Assembly: GCA_017516785.1 (NCBI GenBank)
Contig: JAFXAV010000024.1
Coordinates: forward strand, 1-5,855
From: Oscillospiraceae bacterium
GTDB taxonomy: Bacteria; Bacillota_A; Clostridia; Oscillospirales; Oscillospiraceae
Direction: 5' to 3'
DNA: 5,855 nucleotides
Of the stretch, positions 5,689 through 5,855 are shown piece after piece; position 1 is the first letter of the stretch, and each line of letters opens with the position of its first letter. The position numbers were made by a program, and so were the translations under genes. The notes below the pieces were generated by a model. The model did no database searches, had not been told where the DNA came from, and saw only the letters and a program-made list of their open reading frames with translations.

Positions 5689-5697
5689 TGGTAGAAT
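5689..5697 (+). promoter_or_regulatory. Orphan extended -10 promoter reading toward repeat copy D
   Basis: TGG followed by TAGAAT (5692-5697) makes an extended -10 like that of queH, but the -35 region is poor. Transcription would begin near 5704, about 10 bases before copy D. No reading frame begins before the window ends, so it may serve a gene further right with the repeat in its leader. Confidence 0.4.
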
Positions 5698-5714
5698 ACA
5701 AAGCAGCAAGACAG

Positions 5715-5855
5715 ATTGCAGTTTGTCTGTGAGTTTGCGCCGCACCACTTGCCTCCCTCTCTGAGGGAGGTGGCAGCCCGAAGGGCTGACGGAGGGAGTG
5801 TCCTATCGACTTTACGACACTCCCCCAGTCAAAAATCAAAGATTTTTGCCAGCCC
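5715..5855 (-). repeat. Structured repeat copy D: inverted, with outer arm, cut by the window edge
   Basis: It starts with ATTGCAGTTTG (5715-5725), the same terminal sequence as copy A, and its arm up to the core matches the right arm of copy A read in reverse. The hairpins in plus-strand order are H5 CCTCCCTC/GAGGGAGG (5752-5759/5763-5770), H4 CAGCCC/GGGCTG (5774-5779/5783-5788), H3 GGAGTGTC/GACACTCC (5795-5802/5816-5823) and H2 CAAAAATC/GATTTTTG (5830-5837/5841-5848). H1 is cut off after CAGCCC at 5855. Its H2 and H4 stems equal those of copy A, so A and D form one subfamily. The missing part, by analogy with A, would be about 60 bases. Confidence 0.87.

Noticed and set aside
593..5855. CRISPR array
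   Set aside because: The repeats are about 116-200 bp, kilobases apart and in both orientations, with genes rather than spacers between them.

Overview
The window looks like a chromosomal segment of a gut-type, moderately GC-rich Firmicute, most likely Clostridia and plausibly Oscillospiraceae/Ruminococcaceae. The reasons are strong AGGAGG-type ribosome binding sites, sigma-A promoters with consensus TATAAT boxes, gene families typical of Clostridia (QueH, an HPr paralogue, a YpsC-type methyltransferase), and a hairpin-rich intergenic repeat of a kind I associate with that group. The taxonomic call is an inference from style, not a database match.

Layout, left to right. (1) The 3' end of pnp (polynucleotide phosphorylase, KH and S1 domains), closed by a perfect 12-bp terminator. 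(2) A 201-bp structured repeat, copy A, bounded by 13-bp terminal inverted repeats. It sits between the pnp terminator and a leftward terminator. (3) A leftward gene for an HPr-like protein that keeps the regulatory-serine motif but lacks the catalytic histidine. (4) A promoter region in which leftward and rightward promoters face each other. (5) mtaB, a tRNA ms2t6A37 methylthiotransferase. (6) Repeat copy B, starting a few bases after the mtaB stop. (7) A strong promoter followed by queH (epoxyqueuosine reductase) and a THUMP-domain rRNA methyltransferase (YpsC/RlmL type), 13 bp apart and surely one transcript. (8) Repeat copy C, starting 1 bp after that gene's stop. (9) A diacylglycerol-kinase-family lipid kinase with its own terminator. 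(10) An orphan extended -10 promoter reading into repeat copy D, which runs off the window.

Four of the five well-identified genes act on RNA: PNPase (decay), MtaB (tRNA position 37), QueH (queuosine at tRNA position 34) and YpsC/RlmL (23S rRNA). The HPr-like protein and the lipid kinase do not fit that theme and are probably simple neighbours.

The most unusual content is the repeat family. Four copies, two in each orientation, share a five-hairpin architecture with fixed spacing. Two of the five hairpins have completely different stem sequences in different copies, yet every stem still pairs. This covariation within one window argues that the folded structure, as RNA or single-stranded DNA, is what is maintained. 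Copies A and D also carry outer arms ending in the same inverted repeat, which suggests a MITE-like or REP-like mobile unit. Copies B and C are core-only and take the position where a terminator would be expected.
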